This document shows positions 42,151 to 52,547 of a DNA stretch of 64,000 nt, one piece after another; the first letter of the stretch is position 1, and the number at the start of each line of letters is the position of its first letter. The DNA is taken from NCBI GenBank assembly GCA_947646735.1, contig CANTFK010000863.1, forward strand, positions 459,940-523,939, written 5' to 3'. The position numbers were made by a program, and so were the translations under genes. This stretch comes from Peronospora farinosa (Eukaryota; Oomycota; Peronosporomycetes; Peronosporales; Peronosporaceae). The notes under the pieces were generated by a model that worked only from the letters and a program-made list of their open reading frames with translations, searched no databases and was not told where the DNA came from.

Positions 42151-44091
42151 TTAGTCTAACTCCGATATGGACGTTTGCGAGTTTAAAGACACGAACTGTT
42201 CGTGTCGATAGCTCGTGTGAGCGCTCATTTTGCTCGTAAACTGGTACACAGACTCTGCACTTTTTTGCAGTTCCTGCATCTTCCGCATGAGATCGGCCTG
42301 ATACTGTCCTGCATTTACACTCACTTCATTTGAGTACGTGCAAGTTGTCCTCTCAGGACATTCGACAGGGTATCGAGTGGCCTGATGCTGCTGTCGAGAG
42401 TCGTACATGTATCGAGTCCGTTCAGTGCTAGACTCCTCTTGGCTGCTGTCTTGGTCTCGCGGAGATGACGACGTTGACGTCAATGAACAATCCAATTTGA
42501 CTGTAGAGCTCGAACAACTCGTCTCGCTACTATCCAATCTATCCAGTATCCCTTTCGTCTTTACAACGTCCATGATGTCATTGTGAGGTTCATGCAGTGT
42601 TGCTTTACTTACACACCCTCGTAGGGTGGCAGTATTGGTGCCTCGAGTCCAGACACGAGTTTCTTCTTCGGAGTTACAGTCGGACGGGGAGTACAAAGGA
42701 GAAGTTCTGCTGGAATTTTCGGCATCGTTTTCTATGGAAGCGCACTTCGTCCCATTAACACCGTCGCTAGCTTTAACCTCCCAACGAGCCATCACACTAG
42801 CGTCCATGTGACAGGCTTTCAGCTTGCAGTTTTTACAGAACACAGCAGTCAGACGTTGCACCTGTCGACTCGCTTGGTGGCCATCATCCCAACTCCTGCG
42901 TTGAATGGTACTCAAAACGACGTCTTGCCGCTTTACAAAGCTGAGGTCTCGGCTTACGCGACAACGCGAGCAAACTTTAAGGTGACAAAGGGTGCACAAC
43001 GCTACACTGTGCAGGACGCCAAACTTGCGCTCGCAAATGCCACAACACTTTGACGCGGACTTTGTCTCTGGCTGCAGCTTTCGAAACTCTGCTGCAGCAC
43101 CCTTGACACTCAGTAGCCAGCTTAGCTTCTTGATTTGACCACATGAAGCAGCTTCCGTGACTCCAGCTAGCATGAGCGAATTCATCATCGTTGCTGCCTG
43201 GTAGTCGTGCATCTTTCCCTTAAAGTCCGCGTATCCTCGAGAAAACACATCGATCTGTGGGGAATGCTCGTTAGCTAGAGTAAATAACGAGCACGTCGAC
43301 AGCCATCCGCGAGTATGTTTGCGGTTTTCGTACTCTGGTATCTCCACGGACTGACACAGGTAGTATCCAATCTCTTGGACTTCTTGCCGTCCAGGAACCT
43401 TGTGTTGCACGACACCCGAAGCTACCAATAGTACAAAATCACGAAGCCGTCGAGAGCTTGAGTTGACACGAGAAGCCTCGCCACGGACGACCCACTGTAC
43501 ACCCATGAAACGGAATGGTTCAGCAGCACTTGGTGTCTCGATGCAGCTAATCATGGCCGTATTCAGCACCTCCGGGTCCACCATGTAACACAACCGTCGT
43601 TGCAACGCTGCCGTATCCGTTGCAACGAGTCCATACATGGCATCGCTCAGATTACCATCAATATGTCCCACAACCACTACCGAGGCGATAGAAGACGACC
43701 CAGTTACTGCCGCAGACGACGTGGACCGTGCCAGGTCTACGAGTTCGGGGGTGTAAGCAGCCATCGTCCAAGCCGTCATTGGTTTCTCTGTTACACACGC
43801 TGTCGAGTACATAGCTACCGAACCGTTTCGAGTTTCTGACGAACGACGTGCAAACAAATTGAGCTCTACGTGCGTTGGCTGGCGTTCCTTGTAAACACTA
43901 AGACCTTCGTGTGTAGCAAGAGGTTTCCACTGCCATTTATCATGCAGTGGATTCGTCCCGCTAGTGCAGGAATTGACATGGTTGTCATATTCACAAAGTG
44001 TTTCATTCAAAAGTTGCTGCGCTTGGCACGTATAGCAACGTGCTTGCGCCGACGTCACATGAACAAAAGGTGACGACGAGTTTGTTTTCAT
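42151..44091 (-). CDS. START domain + FYVE-like zinc-finger protein
   Basis: The 646-aa single-exon protein has a lipid-binding START-like domain at about 55-330 (WKPLATHEGLSVYKER, YGLVATDTAALQRRLCYM, FRFMGVQWVVRGE, REVQEIGYYLCQSVEIPEYE). This is followed by a FYVE-type zinc finger: CCGICERKFGVLHSVALCTLCHLKVCSRCRVSRDL..FCKNC at about 358-440, eight ligands in CX2C pairs. The basic R(R/K)HHCR core of true FYVE domains is absent, so PI3P binding is uncertain. The C-terminal 200 residues are Ser/Thr-rich and disordered. This domain pair is a large, typical oomycete family thought to work at endosomal or lipid-transfer membranes. It is convergent with the NT-C2 gene. Confidence 0.88.
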   Translation of the reverse strand: MKTNSSSPFVHVTSAQARCYTCQAQQLLNETLCEYDNHVNSCTSGTNPLHDKWQWKPLATHEGLSVYKERQPTHVELNLFARRSSETRNGSVAMYSTACVTEKPMTAWTMAAYTPELVDLARSTSSAAVTGSSSIASVVVVGHIDGNLSDAMYGLVATDTAALQRRLCYMVDPEVLNTAMISCIETPSAAEPFRFMGVQWVVRGEASRVNSSSRRLRDFVLLVASGVVQHKVPGRQEVQEIGYYLCQSVEIPEYENRKHTRGWLSTCSLFTLANEHSPQIDVFSRGYADFKGKMHDYQAATMMNSLMLAGVTEAASCGQIKKLSWLLSVKGAAAEFRKLQPETKSASKCCGICERKFGVLHSVALCTLCHLKVCSRCRVSRDLSFVKRQDVVLSTIQRRSWDDGHQASRQVQRLTAVFCKNCKLKACHMDASVMARWEVKASDGVNGTKCASIENDAENSSRTSPLYSPSDCNSEEETRVWTRGTNTATLRGCVSKATLHEPHNDIMDVVKTKGILDRLDSSETSCSSSTVKLDCSLTSTSSSPRDQDSSQEESSTERTRYMYDSRQQHQATRYPVECPERTTCTYSNEVSVNAGQYQADLMRKMQELQKSAESVYQFTSKMSAHTSYRHEQFVSLNSQTSISELD

Positions 44092-44765
44092 TTTTCGCTC
44101 GTATCATAGACCACTACACTCACTAAATGAACAATGGACTCCTAGTGAGAAACCCACAGTTTACTCAACACATGGAGAGAGAGAACTAACGGGTAAGAAT
44201 GCTTTGTAACAAAGACGCATGTGTAGGTAAAGACATGGACTTCAAGTATTTCAAGAAAGGAATGACATGAACACGATAATGATGCAACAACAGGTTTCGA
44301 TCGCTGAAATTAATATGAGAAAAGTGGTCAATGGTCATGACACGATCACGAAGGACAAGTAAAGCGATGGCGTCACAGACGGAGCTGCTTGATGGAGTGC
44401 AATAGAGACAAGGAATGACAAGAACAAAGCGACGATGTTTTAATGTATCATATTATATTACTAAGAGGAGGGACGATGTAGACGCTCCGATAGCGTATAT
44501 TCTATACAGAGAATACAAGGTTAATAGACTGTTAAAGGTTTTTTTTGGAGGAACCTAAAGAAGGATACTTATACAAGTAGACTGTATATATGTAAGCGGG
44601 ACTACTACAACGCATAAAAGGCGGATATCTACCCTATTATAGAAAGAGTACCTCTAAAATAGAAACGACCTACCTTAACGACCTACCGTAACGACCCACC
44701 GTATTCTATACCTTATCCTTTTACTGTGATTGCGTCAACTAGACCGCTAAAATTGCATTATCCGG
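44092..44765. other. Divergent intergenic region
   Basis: 674 bp upstream of both the START gene (-) and the profilin-like gene (+). No gene is recognised. A degenerate repeat AACGACCTACC/GTAACGACC occurs at 44664-44700. Confidence 0.5.
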
Positions 44766-45624
44766 ATGGACGCAGCAGTCGTGGGAAAAACGGTGGGAGG
44801 CATCAGCGCCTCTGTGTCCACCTCACAACCGCTTCGAAATGTGCACAGTAGCAATGGTCTGTCCATAGAAAACAACGTAACTAGTGGCACGAATGGGCAG
44901 GCAGCAGGAGAAGCGTCTGTGTCGCTTACGAAGCTGCAGGAGATCATCAAGGCGCAGAAGGAGTGGGTCAAGTATATCATTTTTGACGGGGACGCCACGA
45001 TTCTCTTAAGTAACATGAAGCCACTGGAAGGAGAAGTTGCGTACGTTATGTGTACTGAGTGCAATTATAGTTTATGTGTGCGTCTATTATTGTAAATTGG
45101 CTATAAAACCTACTTAGCTAAGGTTTAAAACTAATTCTATGCTCTTTTTATTACTCTGTAGGGGTTTTCTAAAACTTTATAACAAGCGCGAAGACACGAT
45201 AATGTCTGGAATCGTGCTACTTAATGAGCAATATGACGTGCATCGGTACGTGTTTCTAAATAGAGATGAATAGGGTGTGAGATGTAAGCACTGTACTCAC
45301 TAAGGTTGTAGTTTTCATCCACCACTTGTGTATGGCCGTCGAGGAGATCCGTCGGTAGAAGAAGGAGAAGGAATTGCCATGTGTAAAGTCGTACAAGGCC
45401 ATCGGATGCTCTATTGTCTCATTACGTATGTCTATCCAACTCTATCGGCTCGTGCTGTGCCACAGTTGAAAGAGTTTTGTGAGACACAATGTGAGTTGAT
45501 TGAGTAAAATGCATGGGACATGAAAAGTAGAACGTGAGAACTGAGTCGGAAGTTGTGTGGGTTTGGTGTCGTTCTGTCTGTCTCTCTGTCTGTCTGTTGT
45601 TGTGTAGTGGCGAGATTGAGTTGA
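44766..45624 (+). CDS. Small profilin-like protein, 4 exons
   Basis: Exons are 44766-45040, 45162-45245, 45312-45490 and probably 45608-45624. Introns are 121, 66 and 117 bp with GTACGT or GTGAGT donors; the last has a strong TCTG-rich pyrimidine tract before TAG. The product is 184 aa: a 55-residue hydrophilic lead, then KEWVKYIIFDGDATIL, GFLKLYNKREDTIMSGIVL..EQYDVHRFHPPLVYGRRG, EGEGIAMCKV, YCLITYVYPTLSARAVPQLKEF. The order of strands and the YGRRG..GI..CKV segment resemble profilin, an actin-monomer-binding protein, but the identity is tentative. If the last intron is retained, the frame ends at 45507 with ETQCELIE; if spliced, it ends ETQLARLS. Both versions are 184 aa. Confidence 0.7.
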
Positions 45625-46025
45625 TGAAAAACCTGGAACATGGAGCTGACCTGGAAGTGATATGCGACAAGAGTTTTTGTCTGATGTGTTCAAGCGGGTT
45701 GGGAGGACAGGAATGTTTGGGAGCAGAGGAGATCATACAAACCAAGGCAGGTAGAGAGATGTCCTACACCATGAGGTCATTTACTTAGCCAGACTAATGC
45801 TGCATATATGATTGAAAGCTGAACTATGATGTGAAGAAGTAAATTCTGATGAAGAACGGTAGGAGATCAATTCAGCTAGTATGTTAGGAACCTATCTCGC
45901 AATTTGATGGAATCTCAAGTGTATTTAGAACAACCAAAGCCAGTGGGAGATCAGACGATTGGATTTTATTGAGAGAATGAGTGATGTCACCGATACAAGC
46001 TCATTATTAGCAGTTACTGGCGAAG
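45625..46025. other. Convergent 3' intergenic region
   Basis: About 400 bp between the profilin-like gene and the coatomer gene. A frame at 45606-45788 continues open past the profilin-like end but would need an unsupported splice. It is treated as 3' UTR. Confidence 0.5.
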
Positions 46026-49000
46026 TTACATCTCGCCCCAATCAGCATCATCGTCGTCCTCAAATTGGATATCGGCGTTGTCCAGCTCAAAGTCCAATAG
46101 ATCAGCGGTGGTGCCTGTGGTCGTTGTTGTAGTCGTTGTAGTTGTCGCACCGAAGCCAGAATGTTGGGAGGACGAGAACGCATCAAGACTACTTAAACCA
46201 AACTCGTCTGAGACCGACGATGAGGCAAAACCAAAGCCGTCATCATCTCCACCAAAGCTGCTCATCATCTCAGTAGCCTGTTGCTGCTGTTGACGTTGCA
46301 TCTTAGCCTCTGCCTCTGCTTGAGCTCGAGCTCGAGCTTGAGCTTGAGCTTGGGCAGTAGCAAAAGCCGCTTCCTGTTCAGCACGTACACGTGCTTTCTC
46401 CTCCTCCATAGCTCGTGCAAGTGCTTTTTCCTCCTCCATAGCTCGTGCAAGTGCTTTCTCCTCCTCCATAGCTCGTGCAAGTGCTTTCTCCTCCTCCATA
46501 GCCCGTGCACGTGCTTCAGCCTCGGCACGTTGTCTGGCTTCTTCCTTCGCCCGAGCCGCAGCTTCTAATGCTGCCTGGGCTTCAGCTTGCTCGTACTCCA
46601 GTTGAGCAGCCGCGGCAGCTTGTGCCTTCGCCAGCGCTTCAGCTTCAGCTTCAGCTTCTGCCATTGCCTGTGCTTGTGCAAAGGCTTGAGCTTGAGCTTG
46701 GGTATATGCTTCCGCTTCAGCCGTCGCTGCAGCTTGAGCTTGAGCTTGTAGAAAATCTAAAGCCTGAGTTTCAGCTTCTGCACTGAAAGCCACACTGTCA
46801 TGATAAGTATCGCTGGTGCCACCTGCAAATGCAGCCACAGCGCCGCCACTCAAAATTAACTCAAGAAGGTTCTCGCTCTCCAGCAATTCTTTCTTCGCAG
46901 CATAAAAGGACACAGGAGTGTTAGCATCTTCACCACCGTTCTGCGAAAGAAGCGTAGCCTCCGCCTGCATCGAGAGCTCCAGGTTCTCAAACAAGTCGGC
47001 GTTGCGCGTGGGGTCGGCCAGTGCTTTGGCAGCACGGGAGCTAACTGTAGCCAAATCGTCACGCCACTTGTCCATGACCAGCTGAATCTTAGACGGACAA
47101 TAGCTGCGTGCAAAGAATGCGGCTTCCGGGAAACGCTTGGTTTCCTTCAGTACCTCGACACAATCAGTGGTTTTGCCCAGCAACAGCCAGCATATAAATG
47201 CAATGTTGTAACGGCACTTTTCGCGAGCAAGTGCAGCGAGACGCACAAGACCCTCCTTGTCTCCACGACTTGTGTACAAAATCAACAGCAGACTAAAATC
47301 GTCGGCCCGTAGTGCACAATCCTCAGCAAGAGCTAGCTGGCAGTCGTTGAGTGCAAGATCGCCCAACTGCTTCCACTTGTGCTGAGTCTCAATGTCCATG
47401 TCTTTGCCCTTGTCACCCTTGTCGATTTCCTGCAGCATAATCTCACGCGCCACGTCCAGTTTGGCAAGCTGCACAGCGAGGTCAAATCTCTGGTCTGGGT
47501 CAGTGCTTAGCACCAAAGCCTCTTCTTTGAAGCCCTGTGACTCCAAAAATCGAGCCACAGTGTCCATTTGATCTGCCGGGATCTTGGGCAAGATGGCGTT
47601 TGCACTCTCAAAGTCACGACGCACCACAGCAGTCTGGTACTCAAGCATAACAAGCGAAACGGTGTAGCTTACCACATTTTTCATTTTGTCCATCAGGAAC
47701 ACCAGGTTTTCACGAGGAAGGTATCCGAGCAGATACATCTTCTGTTCTAGGTGGGCAAGCGTCATGACCTCACCGCCAACGTAGTAATTAAGTCTCCCGC
47801 CAGCGTTAGTGTACAAGAAGCAATCTCCGACCCAGGTGCCCGTGCCCACCTTCTCAGAGATTTCATGGAGCAGGTCGAAGGCGCCGTCTACGCCTTCATC
47901 GGGTGAGTTCGTGCCGGCAGCAAAAGACTGTGCCACGACCTCCTTGTTATACCGCAGCACAAAAAAACTCGACTCGCAAGCAAGTACGACGAGGCTACCA
48001 TTTTCCGACCAAAACACGTTTTTGACCACTACGTCAATCTTACGAATCAATCGCAGCTCCTCCCAGTCATACATAGCAATCGCGTCATTGCCCTTAACAC
48101 CTATGGCACCAGTACCTCCGAACAAACCTTCGGCAGACAACACGCGAGGCTTCTCGCTCTTCAACTCCTTAAAATTGCGAAACAGCGTAAGCTTTGAAAT
48201 GCTCTCACGCACGACGTAGTCGCCTGTGCCAGTCGGTGACCAGCTAAAGTCCAGTGCAGCACCGAAGGCCTTGTTACGCAACTGCTGTGCTGTATAAATG
48301 ATGTACTCGCCGTCACCGCAGATCACGACGTAGCGGCCATTGCTATTGTGCTGGACTTTCTGAGGGTAAACTTCGCAGCTTCCTAGATCTCTTGACACGA
48401 GCGGCAGCTTTTCGCCGTCCTGGAGACCTATCTCCGCCACCACTCCCTTGACACTGGCCGTCTGGACTTCATTGTTGGTCGTCCAGATAAGTTTCCCGCT
48501 GCCACCAGCGTCCATACTTACGACAGGGGTGTCGTGTCCTAGTCTCAACACAATAGTACCCTCATCATAGCCAATCGCCAGTGTGTTGGCTGACGGTAGC
48601 GCCGCAAGCGACCAACTACGCTCCATGCCGTAATTCAACGTCGTCTCTGCACGGTACGTAGTCGAGTGCCACATCCTCACTGCACCATCTTCACAGGCTG
48701 AAATGATCAATGGCAGTCTCGGATGGTACATGACAGCTGTCAAGTTATTACCATGTCCATCCAACGTATGGACAATAGCTTTCGTCTGGTAGTCCCATAC
48801 TTTGACCGTACGGTCATCACTGCCCGATAGGAGATAAGGTTTATCACCACCTGGATAATAAGCCACACAATTGACGCCACGTTCATGTCCATCAAGGGAA
48901 AAATGAGCATGACTCGAGCCAAGACCCCACACACGGACACTTCTGTCTAGACACGCACTCGCGAACGAGTGTGCATCCTTTGGATTAAACTTGACCATCA

Positions 49001-49601
49001 TCACATAATGTCCATGACCTTCAAATGTTTGTGAACAGGTAAAATTCTTGTCCCAATCCCATAGTTTAATAGTCATATCATCAGCACAGGTGAGAAAACA
49101 CGGTAATGTCGGATGAATCTCAATGTGTCGAATATAGTCACTATGAGCTTCAAAGCTTGTGACTTTTTCCATGGTATTGTAATTAAAGATACGGACTTGC
49201 ATATCATCTGAACTGGCAACGAGCCATTGTTTCCGAGCAATAAACTTGGCATTTCGAACAGGTAACGATGAAACTTCCAACGTCTTGACTAATGATTGAG
49301 TAGCATAATTCCAGATCATTAAACTACCAGAATAAAGAGCAGAAAGAACCCATGGTTCAATTGGATGAAGATCGACACTTTTCACACGCTCGGAACGTGA
49401 TGAAAGTTTACGTTTAATATCAAGACGAAGTGGCTACAAAGAAGTGAGTATAACATCAAGAAGAGAAAGAAAAGAGAGATAAAAATTAGATGATTCGATA
49501 GAGGAGAAAAAGAGGAACAACATGTAGGGGATAACAAGAGATGAAACAAAGGGGAAAGTACAGATAGAGCAAGGAAAAGAGAAACGATATGGACGCACCA
49601 T
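46026..49601 (-). CDS. COPB2: Coatomer subunit beta' (beta'-COP)
   Basis: Beta'-COP is a core subunit of the COPI coat, which drives Golgi-to-ER and intra-Golgi transport. Exon 1 is just the ATG (49601-49599). A 165-bp intron (GTGCGT..TTTGTAG) follows, then exon 2 at 49433-46026, giving M+PLRLDIKRKLSSRSERVKSVD, the family's near-invariant start; total 1,136 aa. The first 300 residues form a WD40 propeller (SLMIWNY, MTIKLWDW, RSVRVWGL, RTVKVWDY, GAVRMWHS). A second propeller and an alpha-solenoid run to about residue 800. The C-terminus is unusual: about 180 residues rich in Ala, Gln and Glu, with four 10-residue ARAMEEEKAL repeats, a poly-Thr run and an acidic end (EDDDDADWGEM). Typical family members are about 900 aa, so this tail adds about 200. 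Confidence 0.96.
46391..46520 (-). repeat. 30-bp coding repeat in the beta'-COP tail
   Basis: Four tandem units of 30 bp encode ARAMEEEKAL. They fit a charged helix or coiled coil and differ at only a few bases, which implies recent expansion. Confidence 0.9.
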
Positions 49602-49806
49602 GTTTGATTTGTGCTTTGACTTGAATTTTGACGACTGATGAGCTTCCAATGATATTAAAGAGGTGGCAGATGGGGATTGGTCAAAAAGAAGAACAAACTA
49701 GTAGTTTAGTTGAAGTGGTTGACATGAACTGAACAACGTACCACACCAATATTACTATCCCTACATACGTCTATTTGATACTGGACGCAAGAATGAGAGC
49801 TACATA
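49602..49806. other. Intergenic region upstream of beta'-COP
   Basis: 205 bp between the beta'-COP ATG and the end of the NUFIP-like gene, both on the minus strand. It must hold the beta'-COP promoter; a GCTCATCAGTC at 49631-49641 (minus strand) is a weak Inr candidate. Confidence 0.4.
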
Positions 49807-52380
49807 CTAAATTCCAAATGAAGACGTCGAGTCAACATTATCCAATGCTACTTCCGTCAACACTCTATCCTTTCTAGGCCCAGCTATAATGACATCTTCA
49901 GAGTTCATGGCTGTCATATTGCCATCATCTTGAGAAAACAAACTCTCATCCTGCATCTCAGAAACTCGTACTTCCTCTTCACACGCATTTGAATCTTCTA
50001 CAATTGGCAAGCAACCATCATCATCCGTCACAACTTTTGAAAGCTCCTCACCTTGACAAGATGCAGCATTATTATGCTCTTCCATGCTCACTTGCTCATC
50101 TTTGACATCATTTAAAGCCTCCTCCATTACAACGTCCTTTGACGTCAATGTCATGGCCTCACTGGCTTCAGTATGCACATCGAAGCTCATGTCATCACTT
50201 TGAAGCACTTCAATCTTCACGGCTGGCATCTTGGTACTTACAGATGCCTCGTCATCTCTTGGTAAACGCAGAAAATCATTCTTGACCAAATAATGCACAA
50301 CTTGCAGCATTTTCTGCTGCTCAACATGCACGTCCTTTGCCAGCAACTTGCGCAGAAGGGACTTTTGCTCACCACGCCACTGCTGCTCCGTAGCACGCTC
50401 CTTTAACGCCTTCTTCGAACGGTCACGTTGCTGCGACAACAACGCTGTATCATGAGAGAACGGGCAATGCATACCCTTGGCGCACGAGCTCTTGTGCATC
50501 ATGGTACGACATCCAAACATCGAGCGATCATGACTGTACTTGCAAACGGCATCACTGAACCGACACCGGCCACGTGAAAACCACTTGCACAACATTGACT
50601 TGCGTTGCTTCTTAACTGGTGGCTCCTGCACGCCAGACGTACCATGGTGCAATGCTGCAGAGTCAGGAACCGCAACGTTCGTTGTAGCATTCGTAATCAC
50701 ATTTTGAGCCTTAGCTTCTTCGTCCTCCTCAATTTCACCTTCCTCCAAATCCACGTCAGATGCAATCGAGAGCTTTCGCTTCCCCGTCACTTCTGCAGTC
50801 GCCACAGATGATTTAGGCTGACGTGACATTGCAAACCACCTCTTGCGCCGCTCCTCACGCCATTTCGTGATATCCTCGGCTGAATTTCCCACCAGAACCA
50901 TAAATTTCTGACCCTCCACTTCAATTTCCTTTAGTCCTTGACCAGAGTATTGTCCATGCGTTGTTTCATAATGTGCGGCAACCACTCGCTTGCTAGCTGA
51001 ATACTCACAGTCAGAGCACGTCACGTGAGTAGCCATGTGCGCATCGTACTGTGATGCGGCCACAAAGCTTTTCACGCACGGTTCACATTTCCATGTTCGT
51101 TGGTCAGGCTGAGGTGGCGGTGGCGGTGGCTGAGCATACGCATCGTTGCTGTAAGGTTGCGGATTTGGAGGAAGTGGAGGTGCCGGACCATCAGGTAAAG
51201 GCGGCTGTCCACGAGGCTCATTTTTCGCTACAAAAGCCGGAGTGACTTCGCTTTGAGATCCACCATATCTACTAGGGTCTTGCGGTTGTGCACCAGTGTC
51301 AAGAGCCCGCTGCTGGTCCGGTCCCGTTCCAGCACCATAGCTCTTCTGTAACGAATCTTCCTGTCCAGCAAAGAGAGGACAGTACTGCTTCCAGTGGCCG
51401 GGTTGGTTGCAATTGTGGCAAACATATGAAAACGGAGGTGCCCCCTGCTGTTTGCGTTGCTGCCGATCATGTTTATCCTGTCGACGATCCTGATATCGTG
51501 AATTCTGATCTCTCTGGTATTGATGCTGATCTCTCAATGGCAAAACTTGCTGCACATGAGCTGGTGGTCCATTAACAAACTGTTGTGTGTGCTGAGGTGG
51601 TACTTGTTGCCACTGGTGGTTCTGTTGAGATGAATAATTCCAATCATGTTGTGGTACTCGTGGTAATGGAATTTGTTGCTGGTGGTGCTGGTGGTACATT
51701 GGTGGTGAAGGTTGGTTTGACTCTTGATATGAATCTTGTACTGGTCCAGAAATGTCTTCTTTTAATGGAATGGATGCTACAAAATGGTGTCTCACTTGTC
51801 CAGCTTCTGCATAGGGGTCTGATACTGGCTGTAAAGGTGGTATTGTCATCGAAATTGATGGAGTACCTGCATACCTGGACTTCTCATCTTGATATTGAAG
51901 AGGAATTGGCTGTTGATAGAGAGGTACTGAAGGTATTTGCTGGTATTGTTGCTGGTATATTGGTAGTAAAGGTTGAGTCTCAAAGGAGGTGTTCATATAT
52001 AGAGATGAAGTACCAGTAGTGTACCCCCTGTTCTTTTCATCAGTGTAACCCTGTGGCTGGAAATGGACTTGCTGATACTGATCCTGTGAAAGTTGATATT
52101 GTTGAACGTTCTGCTGTAATGGATACATTGACGGGTACTCCAATTGAGAAGGGTACCCTTGTTGGTGTAATGGGTACATTTCTCCATACTGTTGCTCTTG
52201 TAATGGAACGTACCCCTCTGTATAACCCTGTTCTTCACGTCGTCGTTGTTGTTGTTGCAAACCAACGTTATTGCTACCACCACTACCACGTCCACTACCA
52301 CGTCCACGTCCTCTTCCTCCTCGTCCTCTTCCTCCACGACGTCCGCCACGACCACCACGAAAATGACCACCACGCTCCAT
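49807..52380 (-). CDS. NUFIP1-like RNA-binding protein with CCHC, C2H2 and CCCH fingers
   Basis: The 857-aa protein starts with an RGG/RG-rich box (residues 1-35), followed by about 270 residues of Gln/Tyr/Pro-rich low complexity. It then has a CCHC knuckle (CHNCNQPGHWKQYC, about 318), a Pro-rich stretch, and a C2H2 finger (CEPCVKSFVAASQYDAHMATH, about 430) with a second CX2C/H..H pair. The NUFIP1 conserved segment follows (EDITKWREERRKRWFAM, about 505-520), with two CCCH fingers (CKWFSRGRCRFSDAVCKYSH and CAKGMHCPFSH, about 595-640). The tail is acidic. NUFIP1 proteins assemble box C/D snoRNPs with R2TP. The CCHC and CCCH fingers are additions that point to wider mRNA/snoRNA binding. It is divergent from the SANT-like gene (167 bp between starts). 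Confidence 0.88.
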   Translation of the reverse strand: MERGGHFRGGRGGRRGGRGRGGRGRGRGSGRGSGGSNNVGLQQQQRRREEQGYTEGYVPLQEQQYGEMYPLHQQGYPSQLEYPSMYPLQQNVQQYQLSQDQYQQVHFQPQGYTDEKNRGYTTGTSSLYMNTSFETQPLLPIYQQQYQQIPSVPLYQQPIPLQYQDEKSRYAGTPSISMTIPPLQPVSDPYAEAGQVRHHFVASIPLKEDISGPVQDSYQESNQPSPPMYHQHHQQQIPLPRVPQHDWNYSSQQNHQWQQVPPQHTQQFVNGPPAHVQQVLPLRDQHQYQRDQNSRYQDRRQDKHDRQQRKQQGAPPFSYVCHNCNQPGHWKQYCPLFAGQEDSLQKSYGAGTGPDQQRALDTGAQPQDPSRYGGSQSEVTPAFVAKNEPRGQPPLPDGPAPPLPPNPQPYSNDAYAQPPPPPPQPDQRTWKCEPCVKSFVAASQYDAHMATHVTCSDCEYSASKRVVAAHYETTHGQYSGQGLKEIEVEGQKFMVLVGNSAEDITKWREERRKRWFAMSRQPKSSVATAEVTGKRKLSIASDVDLEEGEIEEDEEAKAQNVITNATTNVAVPDSAALHHGTSGVQEPPVKKQRKSMLCKWFSRGRCRFSDAVCKYSHDRSMFGCRTMMHKSSCAKGMHCPFSHDTALLSQQRDRSKKALKERATEQQWRGEQKSLLRKLLAKDVHVEQQKMLQVVHYLVKNDFLRLPRDDEASVSTKMPAVKIEVLQSDDMSFDVHTEASEAMTLTSKDVVMEEALNDVKDEQVSMEEHNNAASCQGEELSKVVTDDDGCLPIVEDSNACEEEVRVSEMQDESLFSQDDGNMTAMNSEDVIIAGPRKDRVLTEVALDNVDSTSSFGI

Positions 52381-52547
52381 AAGTTCCTACTGGGACTTAA
52401 ATGACTGGTTCGTAAAAAAAGTCGCACTTAACAAAACTACCCAATTGTATAAAATGGGTCTATAATTTGACCAATACCCATTCAATACAATACAATATAA
52501 ATTATTGTTACTATTTTCACAATTCAATAATTGTGTAACCTTTGACC
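52381..52547. promoter_or_regulatory. Bidirectional promoter of NUFIP-like and SANT-like genes
   Basis: This 167-bp very AT-rich interval lies between divergent ATGs. ACTATTTTCACAATTCAAT at 52510-52528 is a weak Inr/FPR-like candidate for the + gene. Confidence 0.5.

Noticed and set aside
45534..45788. 84-aa frame after the profilin-like gene as an additional exon
   Set aside because: No splice combination joins it in frame to the previous exon; the family sequence already ends upstream.
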